From: Xanthocytophaga flava
GTDB taxonomy: Bacteria > Bacteroidota > Bacteroidia > Cytophagales > 172606-1
Reading direction: 5' to 3'
DNA length: 64,000 nucleotides
NCBI GenBank assembly: GCA_030068525.1
Contig: JASJOS010000002.1
Span: 62,001-126,000, forward strand
In this document: one piece after another, positions 1 to 9,554 of the stretch
Layout of the letters: each line of letters begins with the position of its first letter
Numbering within the stretch: position 1 is the stretch's first letter
Notes under the pieces: model-generated
The model's database searches: none
Told to the model about the DNA's origin: nothing
Seen by the model: the letters and a program-made list of their open reading frames with translations, nothing else
Program-made: the position numbers and the translations under genes

Positions 1-2591
1 CTGCCTTATACAAAGCTAAACAAGATGCAGAAAATCTAGCAAGAGAAGCACAGGATCAGACGGACGCACTAAAGGCCCAGGAAGAGGAATTACGCCAGAA
101 TATGGAAGAAATGGCTGCTACTCAGGAAGAGATGTTGCGAAAAGAGCAGGAACTAGTAGGACAAAATAGTGCTTTGAACAATGCTGCTATTGTTTCAGAA
201 GTAGACTTGCAGGGAAATATCATTTTTGTTAATGATGAATTCTGTCGTGTTGCCAAATACACCAGAGAGGAACTTATTGGTCAGAAACAGAGTATTGTTC
301 GTCACCCGGATATGCCTGCTTCTTTGTATGAAGATTTATGGCGCACGATTTCAAGAGGTAAAGTATGGAAGGGCGAAATTAAAAACAAGGCTAAAGATGG
401 CTCTGCGTATTGGGTAGATGTGACTATTACACCAGTGTTAGGTAGTAACGGAAAACCAATCAAATATATTGGAGTTCGTTTTGATATTACAACGCAAAAA
501 GAACAACGTAGTGAGATAGATGCCATGATGAATGCGATTGATTCTTCATACGCATCTGCAGAGTATCTGAAGGATGGTACTGTACTGAATGCAAACTCTC
601 TGTTTTTAGAGACGATGGGATACGACTCACTGAGTGAACTTAGGGGGAAGCATCATCGTACATTGGTAGATGCGTCCTATGGACAAAGTGCGGAGTATAC
701 TGAGTTCTGGACTAATCTTTCCAATGGTATAGCTCAGTCTGGAGACTTTAAATGTATCTCACGTCAGGGTAGAGAAGTCTGGATTGCGACTACCTATACA
801 CCTGTATTAGATCCTACTGGTAAAGTAGTGAAATTGCTGCAACTGGCTACAGATGTGACTACGCAAAAGATAAGAAATGCAGATTATAAAGGTCAGTTAG
901 AAGCTGTTAGTAAGGCCAATGCCGTGATTGAGTTTAATATGGATGGCACCATTATTACTGCAAATGAAAACTTCCTGAAAACAGTAGGATACACATTGGA
1001 GGAAATTAAGGGAAGACATCATCGTATATTTATAGATTCCGAATATGCTGCCAGTTATGAATATAAGGCTTTCTGGGAGAAGTTGAATCGTGGAGAGTTT
1101 GATGCCGCAACGTACAAACGTATTAGTAAGGACAAGAAAGATGTGTTTATACAGGCTAGCTATAACCCAATCTTTGATTTAAATGGAAAGCCATTTAAGA
1201 TTGTAAAATATGCTACAGATGTAACCAATTTCACTGTAGGTTTCCAGGCTGCTACCAAATTTATAGAAGAAATCAAAAAAGGTAATCTGGATGCAGAAAT
1301 GGAGTTGCAGGGTCTAAAACTGACTGGAGATATTGCTCAGGTAATTACTACCTTAAGAGGATTGAGACAGATGTTGAAAGAGTTAATTACTGAAATCAAT
1401 CGTCTGGTAAAATCAGCAGGTATAGAAGGACAGCTTAGAGAAAGGCTGACAATGACAGATGTTCATGGTATGTGGAAAGAATTGGGTGATGCGTTAAATC
1501 TTTTGTTGACAAATGTTTCTGCACCAGTACTGGAAATCAACCGTATTGTAACCGCAATGTCAATGGGTGATCTTACGCAGCAATTCCAGATGAATGCCGA
1601 AGGAGATCTGAAAGATATGGGTAATGCCATCAACATTGCACTGAAAAATATGAATAAGCTCTTCAGGATTATTGAAGAGAACGCAATTACGATTTCGGCT
1701 GCTTCAGACCAGATGATGGAAAAATCGGAAGGTATGAAGAGCAGTATTCTGGAAACAGCCTCTGCTATAACTCAAATGGCAGGAGGAGCACAGGAACAGG
1801 CCATCCGTACTGACGAATCATCTAAACTGGTAGAAGGTATCTTACGGGCATCCAATGAGATGGGAGGGAAAGCCGATACCATCAATAAGGCTGCTGAAAA
1901 AGGTCAGACAAGTTGCCAGGAAGGTATGAAGATCATACGTACAGTAGTAGATAATATGGGTGAAATATCAAACTCTGCTAATGTTACTGCCAATTCTATT
2001 GATATTCTGACTTCCCGTTCAGAAGAAATCTCAAGTACATTACGAGTGATTACAGACATTGCTGCACAAACCAATCTATTGGCTCTGAATGCGGCTATTG
2101 AGGCTGCACGGGCAGGTGATGCAGGACGTGGATTTGCTGTAGTGGCAGACGAAATCCGTAAGCTGGCCGAAGATTCCCGCAAATCAGCTATCGATATTGA
2201 ACGGGTTGTGAAAGATGTACAGAAGGATACTGCATCTGCTTCTAAAGCAATAGATAAAATGAAAGACAGTGTGGTTGGTGGAACCCGTGCTACTCAGGAT
2301 GCACAAACTGTCTTTGAAAGTATCAATATGTCAAGTAACGACACCTTAACTTTATCAAAACAGGTACAGGAGGCTACAAAAGAACAACAGACCAATATTG
2401 GTGTAGTCGTAAAGAATATAGAGAAGATTGTTGTGGTAGCAGAAGAAACTGCGGCTGGTACACAGGAGATGGCTAGCTCTTCAAAAGCATTGAATAACGC
2501 AATGAATGATGTATCTGAAACAGGTAAAAATCTTTCAAAGATCGCGGAAGAGCTGAAAAAGAGTGTGAGTCAGTTTAAACTTGCACACTAA
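1..2591 (+). CDS. Methyl-accepting chemotaxis protein with three PAS domains (5' partial)
   Basis: The frame is open to the left window edge (first full codon at base 3), so the ATG at 102 is not the start and the protein is truncated here. The visible 862 residues begin with a charged coiled coil. Counting from the ATG at 102 they continue with three PAS domains (about 28-135, 140-256, 262-378; the first is Aer-like, with RHPDMP and YWV), a HAMP-like segment near 470-530, and an MA signalling domain with the conserved hairpin tip [20 protein letters not shown] near 654-675. No membrane segment is visible, but the N-terminus is missing. The C-terminus (SQFKLAH) has no NWxxF-like methyltransferase tether. 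It heads the che operon and presumably feeds the CheA/CheW encoded just downstream. Confidence 0.95.
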   Translation, partial: ALYKAKQDAENLAREAQDQTDALKAQEEELRQNMEEMAATQEEMLRKEQELVGQNSALNNAAIVSEVDLQGNIIFVNDEFCRVAKYTREELIGQKQSIVRHPDMPASLYEDLWRTISRGKVWKGEIKNKAKDGSAYWVDVTITPVLGSNGKPIKYIGVRFDITTQKEQRSEIDAMMNAIDSSYASAEYLKDGTVLNANSLFLETMGYDSLSELRGKHHRTLVDASYGQSAEYTEFWTNLSNGIAQSGDFKCISRQGREVWIATTYTPVLDPTGKVVKLLQLATDVTTQKIRNADYKGQLEAVSKANAVIEFNMDGTIITANENFLKTVGYTLEEIKGRHHRIFIDSEYAASYEYKAFWEKLNRGEFDAATYKRISKDKKDVFIQASYNPIFDLNGKPFKIVKYATDVTNFTVGFQAATKFIEEIKKGNLDAEMELQGLKLTGDIAQVITTLRGLRQMLKELITEINRLVKSAGIEGQLRERLTMTDVHGMWKELGDALNLLLTNVSAPVLEINRIVTAMSMGDLTQQFQMNAEGDLKDMGNAINIALKNMNKLFRIIEENAITISAASDQMMEKSEGMKSSILETASAITQMAGGAQEQAIRTDESSKLVEGILRASNEMGGKADTINKAAEKGQTSCQEGMKIIRTVVDNMGEISNSANVTANSIDILTSRSEEISSTLRVITDIAAQTNLLALNAAIEAARAGDAGRGFAVVADEIRKLAEDSRKSAIDIERVVKDVQKDTASASKAIDKMKDSVVGGTRATQDAQTVFESINMSSNDTLTLSKQVQEATKEQQTNIGVVVKNIEKIVVVAEETAAGTQEMASSSKALNNAMNDVSETGKNLSKIAEELKKSVSQFKLAH

Positions 2592-2644
2592 GCTTGTAAG
2601 ATCATACGTAGTGGATTTAGGCAACTTTAGTAAAAGTTAATTGT

Positions 2645-3169
2645 ATGGAAGATATCCAAACTGTTCATAAACAAGAAGGAACCAACGCAGTCAAAAGTAC
2701 TTTTCAGATCATTGTATTTCGATTGGAAGAGGAAGAGTATGCACTTTCCATTGATCAGATTAAAGAAGTAGTTATTACGCCATCCATTGCCCGCATTCCT
2801 CTGACCCAGAGTTATATTAAGGGTGTAGGTAATATTCGGGGCAATGTACTGGCTATTATGGATCTGGCAGACAAATTTGGGATTTCAACAGAAAAAGACA
2901 TTACCAACGGTACACATAAGTATACTTTAGTGGTTGCTAGTGACGAATACAAAATGGGCATTCTGGTAAAAGATGTACCACAGACACTCAGAGTAACCAA
3001 AGATGATATTGACGAATCTCCTGCTATTGTGCAGTCTGCCACCTTGGAAAGCAACTATATCAAAGGGATTATTAAGTCTGGTAACCGGATGATTGTTCTG
3101 ATAGATATTTTCAAAGTTATCTCAAAAGAGGAACAGAATCTACTGGCACGTACTACAGATAAATTATAG
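2645..3169 (+). CDS. cheW: Chemotaxis coupling protein CheW
   Basis: The 174-residue protein is almost wholly one CheW domain. The opening strand is FQIIVFRLEEEEYALSIDQI, the middle has GVGNIRGNVLAIMDL, which matches the RG(x)vlpviDL core, and it ends with KSGNRMIVLIDIFKVI. CheW bridges the receptor MA domain to the kinase CheA. It lies 53 bases after the receptor and 65 before cheY, consistent with one operon. The N-terminal 20 residues are a polar extension. Nothing unusual was seen. Confidence 0.95.
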   Translation: MEDIQTVHKQEGTNAVKSTFQIIVFRLEEEEYALSIDQIKEVVITPSIARIPLTQSYIKGVGNIRGNVLAIMDLADKFGISTEKDITNGTHKYTLVVASDEYKMGILVKDVPQTLRVTKDDIDESPAIVQSATLESNYIKGIIKSGNRMIVLIDIFKVISKEEQNLLARTTDKL

Positions 3170-3203
3170 AAACAATTCTTTACCAACGAAGTCTAGGCTA
3201 ATT

Positions 3204-3211
3204 TAACTTTG
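3204..3211 (+). promoter_or_regulatory. Possible -7 element TAACTTTG upstream of cheY
   Basis: TAACTTTG matches the Bacteroidota TAnnTTTG -7 consensus and sits 23 bases before the cheY ATG. No TTTG is visible at the usual -33 distance. It may be an internal promoter or chance. Confidence 0.25.
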
Positions 3212-3234
3212 AAACCATCCGTAATAAATTATAT

Positions 3235-3594
3235 ATGAAAAAGAAAGTACTTGTAGTTGACGACTCTTTATACATGAGGACACTTATCAAAGATGCTTTA
3301 TCAGAGGCAGGATTTGAGATTGTAGGGATGGCTGCAACCGGAGAAGCCGCTATTGACATGGCTATTGAACTTCAGCCGGATATTGTAACACTAGATAATA
3401 TTCTACCAGATATGCTGGGAATTGATATTCTGAAAGTATTCAAGGAAGAGGAAATGCAGTCTAAGGTAGTGATGATCAGTGCTGTAGGTCAGCAGTCTGT
3501 AGTTGCAGAAGGTTTGAGCCTGGGAGCGTCTGATTATATTGTCAAGCCTTTTACTGCCGAGCAACTGGTCGAAGCTATTCGTAAAATCGCCTGA
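3235..3594 (+). CDS. cheY: Chemotaxis response regulator CheY (receiver only)
   Basis: This is a 119-residue stand-alone receiver. The acidic pair D9/D10, the phosphoacceptor D54 (VTLDNILPDM), S82 (MISAVG) and K104 (IVKPF) are all present. It would be phosphorylated by the CheA encoded downstream. The TLDN-LPD pattern is also common in CheY proteins without a flagellar switch, and no flagellar genes are visible, so its output partner is unknown. It ends 10 bases before the likely cheB start. Confidence 0.93.
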   Translation: MKKKVLVVDDSLYMRTLIKDALSEAGFEIVGMAATGEAAIDMAIELQPDIVTLDNILPDMLGIDILKVFKEEEMQSKVVMISAVGQQSVVAEGLSLGASDYIVKPFTAEQLVEAIRKIA

Positions 3595-3604
3595 TCTTTA
3601 TCAG

Positions 3605-4654
3605 ATGCAGACATCTCCTATACAGGTATTGATAGCAGATGACTCCAGCTTCATGCGATTGGTTTTATCTGATATTGTTGGCTCTGACAAAGACCTGAAC
3701 GTAATCGCTACAGCAGGAAACGGACTTGAGGCATATGAAAAAACACGTCAGCTAAAGCCTGATGTGATCTTAATGGATCTTATTATGCCTGAATACGATG
3801 GTTTGTATGCTGTTTCTCAAATTATGCGAGATTGTCCTACTCCTATTGTGGTTTTAAGTGGAGCCGGGTATTCCAATGACCTTACTGTATTTGACGCAAT
3901 AAATGCAGGTGCTTTTGATTTTATTCATAAGCCTGACAGTACACGTAATTCAAAAATAAGAGATCTGGAACATCAGCTTACTGCTCGTTTAAAGAGCGCA
4001 GTAACTGTAAATAAAGAGGGGCTTGCCAAGAAGAGTATCAGAGAAAACGGACATGCACATACATTTTATTCACGGTTAGAATATGAAGTTTTGGCTATCG
4101 GATCTTCTACCGGAGGGACAGGTGCTATTGAAGATATTCTGAAGAAATTGCCAGGAAATTTTCCAATACCTGTAGTTATTGCACAACATATGCCCAAAGA
4201 CTTTTTACATTCTTTTAGTAATCGACTCAATGACATTCTTCCGCTAAAAGTAAAAGTTGCAGAAGAAAAAGAATATATACAACCAGGAGTAGTGTATCTG
4301 ATGCCAGGAAGTTCTAATACCTACCTAAAAAGAGATATTTTACGAAATACTGTGTTTGTACAGTTTACAGATAAAAAGTTTCCAGAATACAATGATCCTT
4401 CTGTAGATTGTTTGTTCATGTCTGTAGCAGATATATACAAAGAAAGAGCATTGGCAGTGATATTATCAGGTATGGGTAGAGATGGGACCAGAGGAATGGA
4501 GCGATTATTTTATGAAAATGCCCATACTATTGCTCAGGATGAAAAAACAAGTGTGATTTTTGGTATGCCTAAATCTGCTATCGAAAAAGGTGTGATTACA
4601 AAGGTACTACCCATATACGATATGGCTGGATACATTGTAAGTTGTCTTTCCTGA
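3605..4654 (+). CDS. cheB: Chemoreceptor glutamate methylesterase CheB
   Basis: CheB removes methyl groups from receptor glutamates when phosphorylated. I take the ATG at 3605 (349 aa): an earlier ATG at 3539 lies inside cheY and adds 22 residues not related to the fold. The receiver (about 7-125) has D58 in VILMDLIMPE. The linker is followed by the esterase domain from about 160, with a catalytic triad of S168 (GSSTGG), H195 (AQHMP) and D293 (SGMGRDGTRGM). The gene is complete and about the usual length. It is 73 bases upstream of cheA. Confidence 0.94.
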   Translation: MQTSPIQVLIADDSSFMRLVLSDIVGSDKDLNVIATAGNGLEAYEKTRQLKPDVILMDLIMPEYDGLYAVSQIMRDCPTPIVVLSGAGYSNDLTVFDAINAGAFDFIHKPDSTRNSKIRDLEHQLTARLKSAVTVNKEGLAKKSIRENGHAHTFYSRLEYEVLAIGSSTGGTGAIEDILKKLPGNFPIPVVIAQHMPKDFLHSFSNRLNDILPLKVKVAEEKEYIQPGVVYLMPGSSNTYLKRDILRNTVFVQFTDKKFPEYNDPSVDCLFMSVADIYKERALAVILSGMGRDGTRGMERLFYENAHTIAQDEKTSVIFGMPKSAIEKGVITKVLPIYDMAGYIVSCLS

Positions 4655-4727
4655 TTGTAGTATAGAAACCAATCACTCAAATCTTGTCAAACAAATTTCA
4701 GATAGATCCCAATAATATAATGTAAGT

Positions 4728-6527
4728 ATGAAAGGAGACGACGAATTAAAAGAGATTTTTTTGGCGGAAGCTCTGGAAAATACTGAGCAGCTTAACAAGC
4801 TATTTACGGATCTGGAAAAAGATAATTCGAATAAGAAGGCGATAGATGCGATTTTTCGGATTACCCATACACTGAAAGCCAATGCCGCAGGAATGGGATT
4901 TTCTGATCTTGCGGCTATGGCTCATACCATGGAAGACGTTTTTAATGTGATTAAAAGCGGAAACATGGTTATTAATGCAGATATTTTTAATGACCTTTTT
5001 AAAGCCAATGATGTTTTGTGTGCTTTGATTGAGCAGGTTAAAACGCCTGAGAAGGTTGTTAAATTTAAAGGCATTAAAACGAAACTGGAAGTGCTAATCC
5101 GGACTAGTAAAGAAAAGCCAGAAGAGAAAATTAGTGAGGAGCCAGTTAAAATAAATAGTCAAACTGATACGCCTGTCTCTGTTAGTATGCAGGCAGAAGT
5201 CAGTTCTGTTACGTCACAGATACCTGTAGAGGACGAAGTGAAAGAAGTTGAGCAAATAGAACACGAGGAAACTGCCATTGCATTTTCGGACAATATTCAT
5301 GTCCCCATACGAAAACTGGATAATCTGCTGGATCTGATTGGAGAATTAATTATTGAAAAGGATCGTGTAATTGCAATGAATGGGAATAGTGGACGATCTG
5401 GACAAAATGATTACGCTCGTCTGCAACGGATAACCTCTGAATTGCAATATTCTATCATGGATGTCCGGTTGGTACAGGTGAATGTATTGTTTAATAAATT
5501 TCATCGTATTGTCAGGGATGTTGCTGCTCTTGAAAATAAAAAAGTAGATCTGAGCCTGGAAGGGACAGAGATAGAAATAGACCGGACTATTCTACAAATT
5601 ATAAGTGACTCACTGGTGCATTTGGTTCGTAATGCGGTTAGCCATGGCATTGAATCAACACAGGGACGATTGGCAAGTGGAAAGTCGGAGGCTGGTAAAC
5701 TAAAATTGGCGGCAAGTAGTGAAAGGGAAGAAATTATTATCACTATTACAGATGATGGAAAAGGGATACATGCAGAAACAATAGCAAAAAAGGCAATAGA
5801 GAAAGGCATTATCACACGTGAAATGGCCTTGCTCATGAGTGAAGAAGAGAAGATACAGTTAATATTTGAACCAGGGTTCTCCAGTGCAGAAACAGTTACT
5901 GCTGTGTCAGGTAGAGGAGTGGGTATGGATGTGGTTCGAAAGGCAATAGATTCTATTGGTGGTGTTATTGGGATTGATTCAGTTGTGGGTGTAGGTACTA
6001 CTTTTACATTGCGGATGCCATCATCTATGGCTGTAAAAGGTGCTCTTTTGTTTGAACTTCGGACAGGAGACTTTGCTGTGCCTTTATCTTATACAAAAGC
6101 TGTAGTTGCTATTCAGAAGAAAGCAATTCGGTCTATAGGAAATAACTTATTTACAACCTATCTGGGCAAGACTATAGCACTGGTTTATCTGAACGATTTA
6201 TTCCAGTTAAAAGATAGAGAAGAACTGACAAAAGGAGGGGGAATGCTTGAATCATATCATAAGACAAATGATGACGAAAAAATTCAGGTGATTATCATCA
6301 CATTTAACAATAAAGAAATTGGATTTGTTGTTGACAAGTTGTTGCAACAAAAAGAGATTGTGGAAAAGCCACTCAAAAAACCCCTTGAGAATGTGAAGTT
6401 TATCAGCGGGGCCACTATTCTGGGAAATGGTAATGTCTGTCTGGTAGTAGATGTACCTTCTATTATTCAATCTCTTTTCCGAAATTCTAAAATAACTTCT
6501 GTTAAAACTCAACAGGTAGCGGTATGA
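4728..6527 (+). CDS. cheA: Chemotaxis histidine kinase CheA
   Basis: The 599-residue kinase opens with an HPt (P1) domain whose phosphorylatable residue is H47 (FRITHTLKANAAGMGF). A low-complexity linker (about 120-190, rich in E, K, V, T) stands where a folded P2 docking domain would be; no P2 is recognisable. It is followed by P3 dimerisation (IRKLDNLLDLIGELI), the ATPase (N-box HLVRNAVSHGIES, DDGKGI, GRGVGMD) and a C-terminal CheW-like P5. Apparent lack of P2 is common in shorter CheA proteins. The stop overlaps the next start (ATGA), implying translational coupling to the CheC-like protein. Confidence 0.95.
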   Translation: MKGDDELKEIFLAEALENTEQLNKLFTDLEKDNSNKKAIDAIFRITHTLKANAAGMGFSDLAAMAHTMEDVFNVIKSGNMVINADIFNDLFKANDVLCALIEQVKTPEKVVKFKGIKTKLEVLIRTSKEKPEEKISEEPVKINSQTDTPVSVSMQAEVSSVTSQIPVEDEVKEVEQIEHEETAIAFSDNIHVPIRKLDNLLDLIGELIIEKDRVIAMNGNSGRSGQNDYARLQRITSELQYSIMDVRLVQVNVLFNKFHRIVRDVAALENKKVDLSLEGTEIEIDRTILQIISDSLVHLVRNAVSHGIESTQGRLASGKSEAGKLKLAASSEREEIIITITDDGKGIHAETIAKKAIEKGIITREMALLMSEEEKIQLIFEPGFSSAETVTAVSGRGVGMDVVRKAIDSIGGVIGIDSVVGVGTTFTLRMPSSMAVKGALLFELRTGDFAVPLSYTKAVVAIQKKAIRSIGNNLFTTYLGKTIALVYLNDLFQLKDREELTKGGGMLESYHKTNDDEKIQVIIITFNNKEIGFVVDKLLQQKEIVEKPLKKPLENVKFISGATILGNGNVCLVVDVPSIIQSLFRNSKITSVKTQQVAV

Positions 6528-7105
6528 CGAATGTATTTAATGATTATGATGTAGCTGCTGTCCGTGACCTTATGAATGGTGCATTGTTACAAGCTGCTGA
6601 TGCCTTTTCGAAAATGGTGAACGATACCCTGGAAGTAAAAGAGGTTAATTTAACATGTACTCAACCTGTAGATCTGTTTGCGCATTATACAGAAGCGTTT
6701 TTGCTTACTACAGAAGTAAAGGGTGAAATTCAGGGTAAAAGTTATTTGTTGCTGGATAATGAGGAAGCACAGGTTGCTATAGCAAAGATGCGTGTTAATG
6801 ATCCTTTCAATGCAGATGAACTGACTATATTCCAGAAATCTGCCTTACTGGAGCTGGATAATGTATTATCTGCAGCTGCATTGACCTGGGTAGCAAACCG
6901 ACTGAATATATTTTGTTATGGAGATGTACCTCATCTGCAAAAGCTTACTCATACAGAGATACAATCATTTTTTAAAGCCGAGGCAGATACGAGTTCGTGG
7001 ATCATTGAAAGTAAATTATACTCACATAAAGATCAAACAAGCCCTTCCTTTATCTGGCTTTTTGAACCAGATATGATTTATGCTATAAAAAAATCTACTA
7101 AGTAA
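6524..7105 (+). CDS. CheC/CheX-like chemotaxis protein (putative CheY-P phosphatase)
   Basis: The 193-residue protein has two related helix signatures of the CheC/FliY/CheX family. The second, LLELDNVLSAAAL, carries the catalytic ExxN pair (E110, N113). The first, VRDLMNGALLQAADAF, aligns with the other half-site but has D15 in place of Glu (DxxN). Family members hydrolyse CheY phosphate. The 4-base ATGA overlap with cheA and the position inside the operon support a signal-termination role. Activity at the D15 half-site is uncertain, so one or two working sites are possible. Family assignment is by motif only. Confidence 0.7.
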   Translation: MTNVFNDYDVAAVRDLMNGALLQAADAFSKMVNDTLEVKEVNLTCTQPVDLFAHYTEAFLLTTEVKGEIQGKSYLLLDNEEAQVAIAKMRVNDPFNADELTIFQKSALLELDNVLSAAALTWVANRLNIFCYGDVPHLQKLTHTEIQSFFKAEADTSSWIIESKLYSHKDQTSPSFIWLFEPDMIYAIKKSTK

Positions 7106-7147
7106 GATGTATGGAATAATTACACAATATGCGTAAATATACTTGCT

Positions 7148-7155
7148 TACTTTTG
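7148..7155 (+). promoter_or_regulatory. Possible -7 element TACTTTTG
   Basis: TACTTTTG fits TAnnTTTG and lies 38 bases before the sensor ATG at 7194, in the widest gap after the cheC-like gene. No -33 TTTG was seen. It could give the sensor and cheR their own promoter. Confidence 0.3.
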
Positions 7156-7193
7156 TTTAAGATCAAATGAGATATTACAACTGATTACCTTTT

Positions 7194-9515
7194 ATGCTAA
7201 AGCATTTCAACGCTGGAACAAAGATCTTGCTCTTGCTGGGCTTTCAGGCTGGTCTTATAGTCACATATACGACTTTTTTTTCTGGAAAATCTACAGCTTT
7301 ATATAAAGCAGGATTTATAATTATATCTCTGTTCCTGATTTTTTATATCGGGTATGCTATATGGAAACAGTGGATTGAGCCTTTAAAGCAGCTAGATATA
7401 CTAACAGCAAGAATAGTTAATCAGGAAGCGGATATTGAATTTCAGAACCTTCGTGGGCAGGAAAACATTTCAGGTTATCTTACTGCTATTCATAAAGATA
7501 GAAATGAGGTGGTGAAGTTTGTAGAAGAAATATCACATGGAAACATGGAGGCTGATATACTAAATCTGGATAGGGATAAAGGAATAGGAAAGGCTTTGTT
7601 ATCCATGCGTGCCAAACTAAAAGAGAAAGCAGATGAAGAAGGTAGACGAAACTGGGAAATTGCAGGAAGTACCTTATTAGGTGATGAACTTCGCAAGCAT
7701 CAGCATCTGAATCTGAACCAGGTAAGTCTGCATTTTTTGCGTCAGTTGATTGAGTACTGTCGTTTGAACCAAGGAGGGGTATTTCTGATCCAGGAAGAAG
7801 ATGAGAAAAAATATATTGAACTAACAGGATGTATAGCCTATAATAAACAGAAATTTATTGAGAAACGACTACAATGGGGACAAGGTCTTGTCGGGCAATG
7901 TATTTTAGAGAAAGAATCCATTTATATAGAAGAAGTTCCTTCTCACTATGTTTCTATTACATCAGGTTTAGGTGAGGCAACACCTCGCTCAATTCTATTG
8001 GTGCCCATTGCGTATAAGGAAGAAGTACTGGGAGTAGTCGAAGTGGCCTCGTTCCGGAAGCTGCAGTCACATGAAATCCATTTTCTGGAAACCAGTTGTG
8101 AGATATTTGGTTCGGTGATCTACAATGCCAAAATCAATGAACATACGCAGAAGCTGTTAACCCAGACGCAGAAAATAGCTGAAGAACTAGCTTCAAAAGA
8201 AGAAATGATGCGTAACAACGCACAAGAACTTATTGCAACGCAGGAAGAGCTCAATGTACAGCTTCGTCAGATTGAACGGCAGGCAAACCTGACTCAATCT
8301 ATGATCGAGGCTATCAACAAAACGAATGCAAGTATCGAACTGGATAGAGAGGGAACCATAATTTCTGCCAATGAGATGTATCTGAGCCTGATGGAGTATT
8401 CCAGGGAAGAGATTGTTGGAAAGAAGGAGCGACAGTTTGTTGCTATGGATGAGCTCGTAAGTCAGCGGTATGAAATGATGTGGGATAGCATCAAAAATGG
8501 TTCGTTTAATTCTGGTGAATTCAAACGTATCAATAAACGAGGGAAAGAACTTTGGCTATCAGGTACGTATAGTCCAATATTTGATATTGATGGAAAACTA
8601 CTGAAGATTGTTCAGCTCGCGCAGTTTACTACAGAGCAACGGGAAAAGGAGATGGAATACATTCACAAGCTGAATGCTATGAACCAATCCATATACTGTC
8701 TGGAGTTAACATACGAAGGGCGAGTTATTTATTCTAATAATGTGTTCCAGAAAGAGTTTGGCTATAAACGTAGTGAAATCACGAGCCGTAACTTTAGAGA
8801 TTTTCTGGCTGATCCAACCAAGGCAGATGTCGATATAGAACATCTGTGTGATGCCACTAAGAACCCAATGCAGAATAGTGTTGTATTGAAGTTCTTGACA
8901 AAAGATAGCAGAGAGAAATATTTTGTATGCTCCTTTAGTCCAATTAAGAATCTCTCAGGTGAAGTAAGTAAGATATTGCTGATTATGATTGATTTTACTC
9001 GTCAGCATGAATTACAGGAAGAGATTGGCGATATATTAATTAAGGAACGAAGAGAGAAAGCCGTTCTTGCATTGAATTCTGCTATGGTTGGAGCCTTTGC
9101 AGATCATTTTGCCGGACTGGTTGTGGACCTGGAGAATAACTACGATTATGAAGATATTCTATATACTCTGAAAGGAAAAGAACACACTATCCCTCAGCTC
9201 ACAGTTGGCAAAGATGGTATGATTATATCTATTAATGCCCGAGCCATGGACGCTTTAGGAATACCGGCATTGACAGGAAATTCAATGTTTATTCAAGATC
9301 ACTTGTACTTTGTATGTGATGAAGAGCGGCAAGCCTTTTATGAAAGTATGGGGCAGGCATCCTTAAAAGAAATAAAATTAAAGGTGCAGGAGAAAGATGG
9401 TACCCTGACACGATTTATCGCATTCATTGCACCTGATTTTAAAGACAATAGATTTTCTTCTTCATTGGTTGTGTTTATTCATAGTGATCCCAATCAACAG
9501 CATTCCACTGACTGA
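7194..9515 (+). CDS. Membrane GAF/PAS sensor protein without output domain
   Basis: This 773-residue protein has two N-terminal membrane segments (about 9-28 and 33-53), a HAMP-like linker, a GAF domain (about 165-310), a coiled coil containing EELIATQEELNVQLRQ, two PAS domains (about 370-485 and 490-605) and a weak third PAS-like region near 660-760. No histidine kinase, MA, GGDEF or phosphatase domain follows; it simply ends. Coiled coil and PAS sequences resemble those of the receptor at the left edge, suggesting a shared ancestor. It lies between the cheC-like gene and cheR, so it probably acts within this pathway, perhaps by contacting the receptor. That role is inference. Confidence 0.85.
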   Translation: MLKHFNAGTKILLLLGFQAGLIVTYTTFFSGKSTALYKAGFIIISLFLIFYIGYAIWKQWIEPLKQLDILTARIVNQEADIEFQNLRGQENISGYLTAIHKDRNEVVKFVEEISHGNMEADILNLDRDKGIGKALLSMRAKLKEKADEEGRRNWEIAGSTLLGDELRKHQHLNLNQVSLHFLRQLIEYCRLNQGGVFLIQEEDEKKYIELTGCIAYNKQKFIEKRLQWGQGLVGQCILEKESIYIEEVPSHYVSITSGLGEATPRSILLVPIAYKEEVLGVVEVASFRKLQSHEIHFLETSCEIFGSVIYNAKINEHTQKLLTQTQKIAEELASKEEMMRNNAQELIATQEELNVQLRQIERQANLTQSMIEAINKTNASIELDREGTIISANEMYLSLMEYSREEIVGKKERQFVAMDELVSQRYEMMWDSIKNGSFNSGEFKRINKRGKELWLSGTYSPIFDIDGKLLKIVQLAQFTTEQREKEMEYIHKLNAMNQSIYCLELTYEGRVIYSNNVFQKEFGYKRSEITSRNFRDFLADPTKADVDIEHLCDATKNPMQNSVVLKFLTKDSREKYFVCSFSPIKNLSGEVSKILLIMIDFTRQHELQEEIGDILIKERREKAVLALNSAMVGAFADHFAGLVVDLENNYDYEDILYTLKGKEHTIPQLTVGKDGMIISINARAMDALGIPALTGNSMFIQDHLYFVCDEERQAFYESMGQASLKEIKLKVQEKDGTLTRFIAFIAPDFKDNRFSSSLVVFIHSDPNQQHSTD

Positions 9516-9554
9516 TTCAGGTTATTTTAGGTTGTTATTAATAAGTTAAGCTGA

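Noticed and set aside
3539..3604. Upstream extension of cheB
   Set aside because: The ATG at 3539 lies within cheY in another frame, and its 22 extra residues do not belong to a receiver; 3605 is the natural start.
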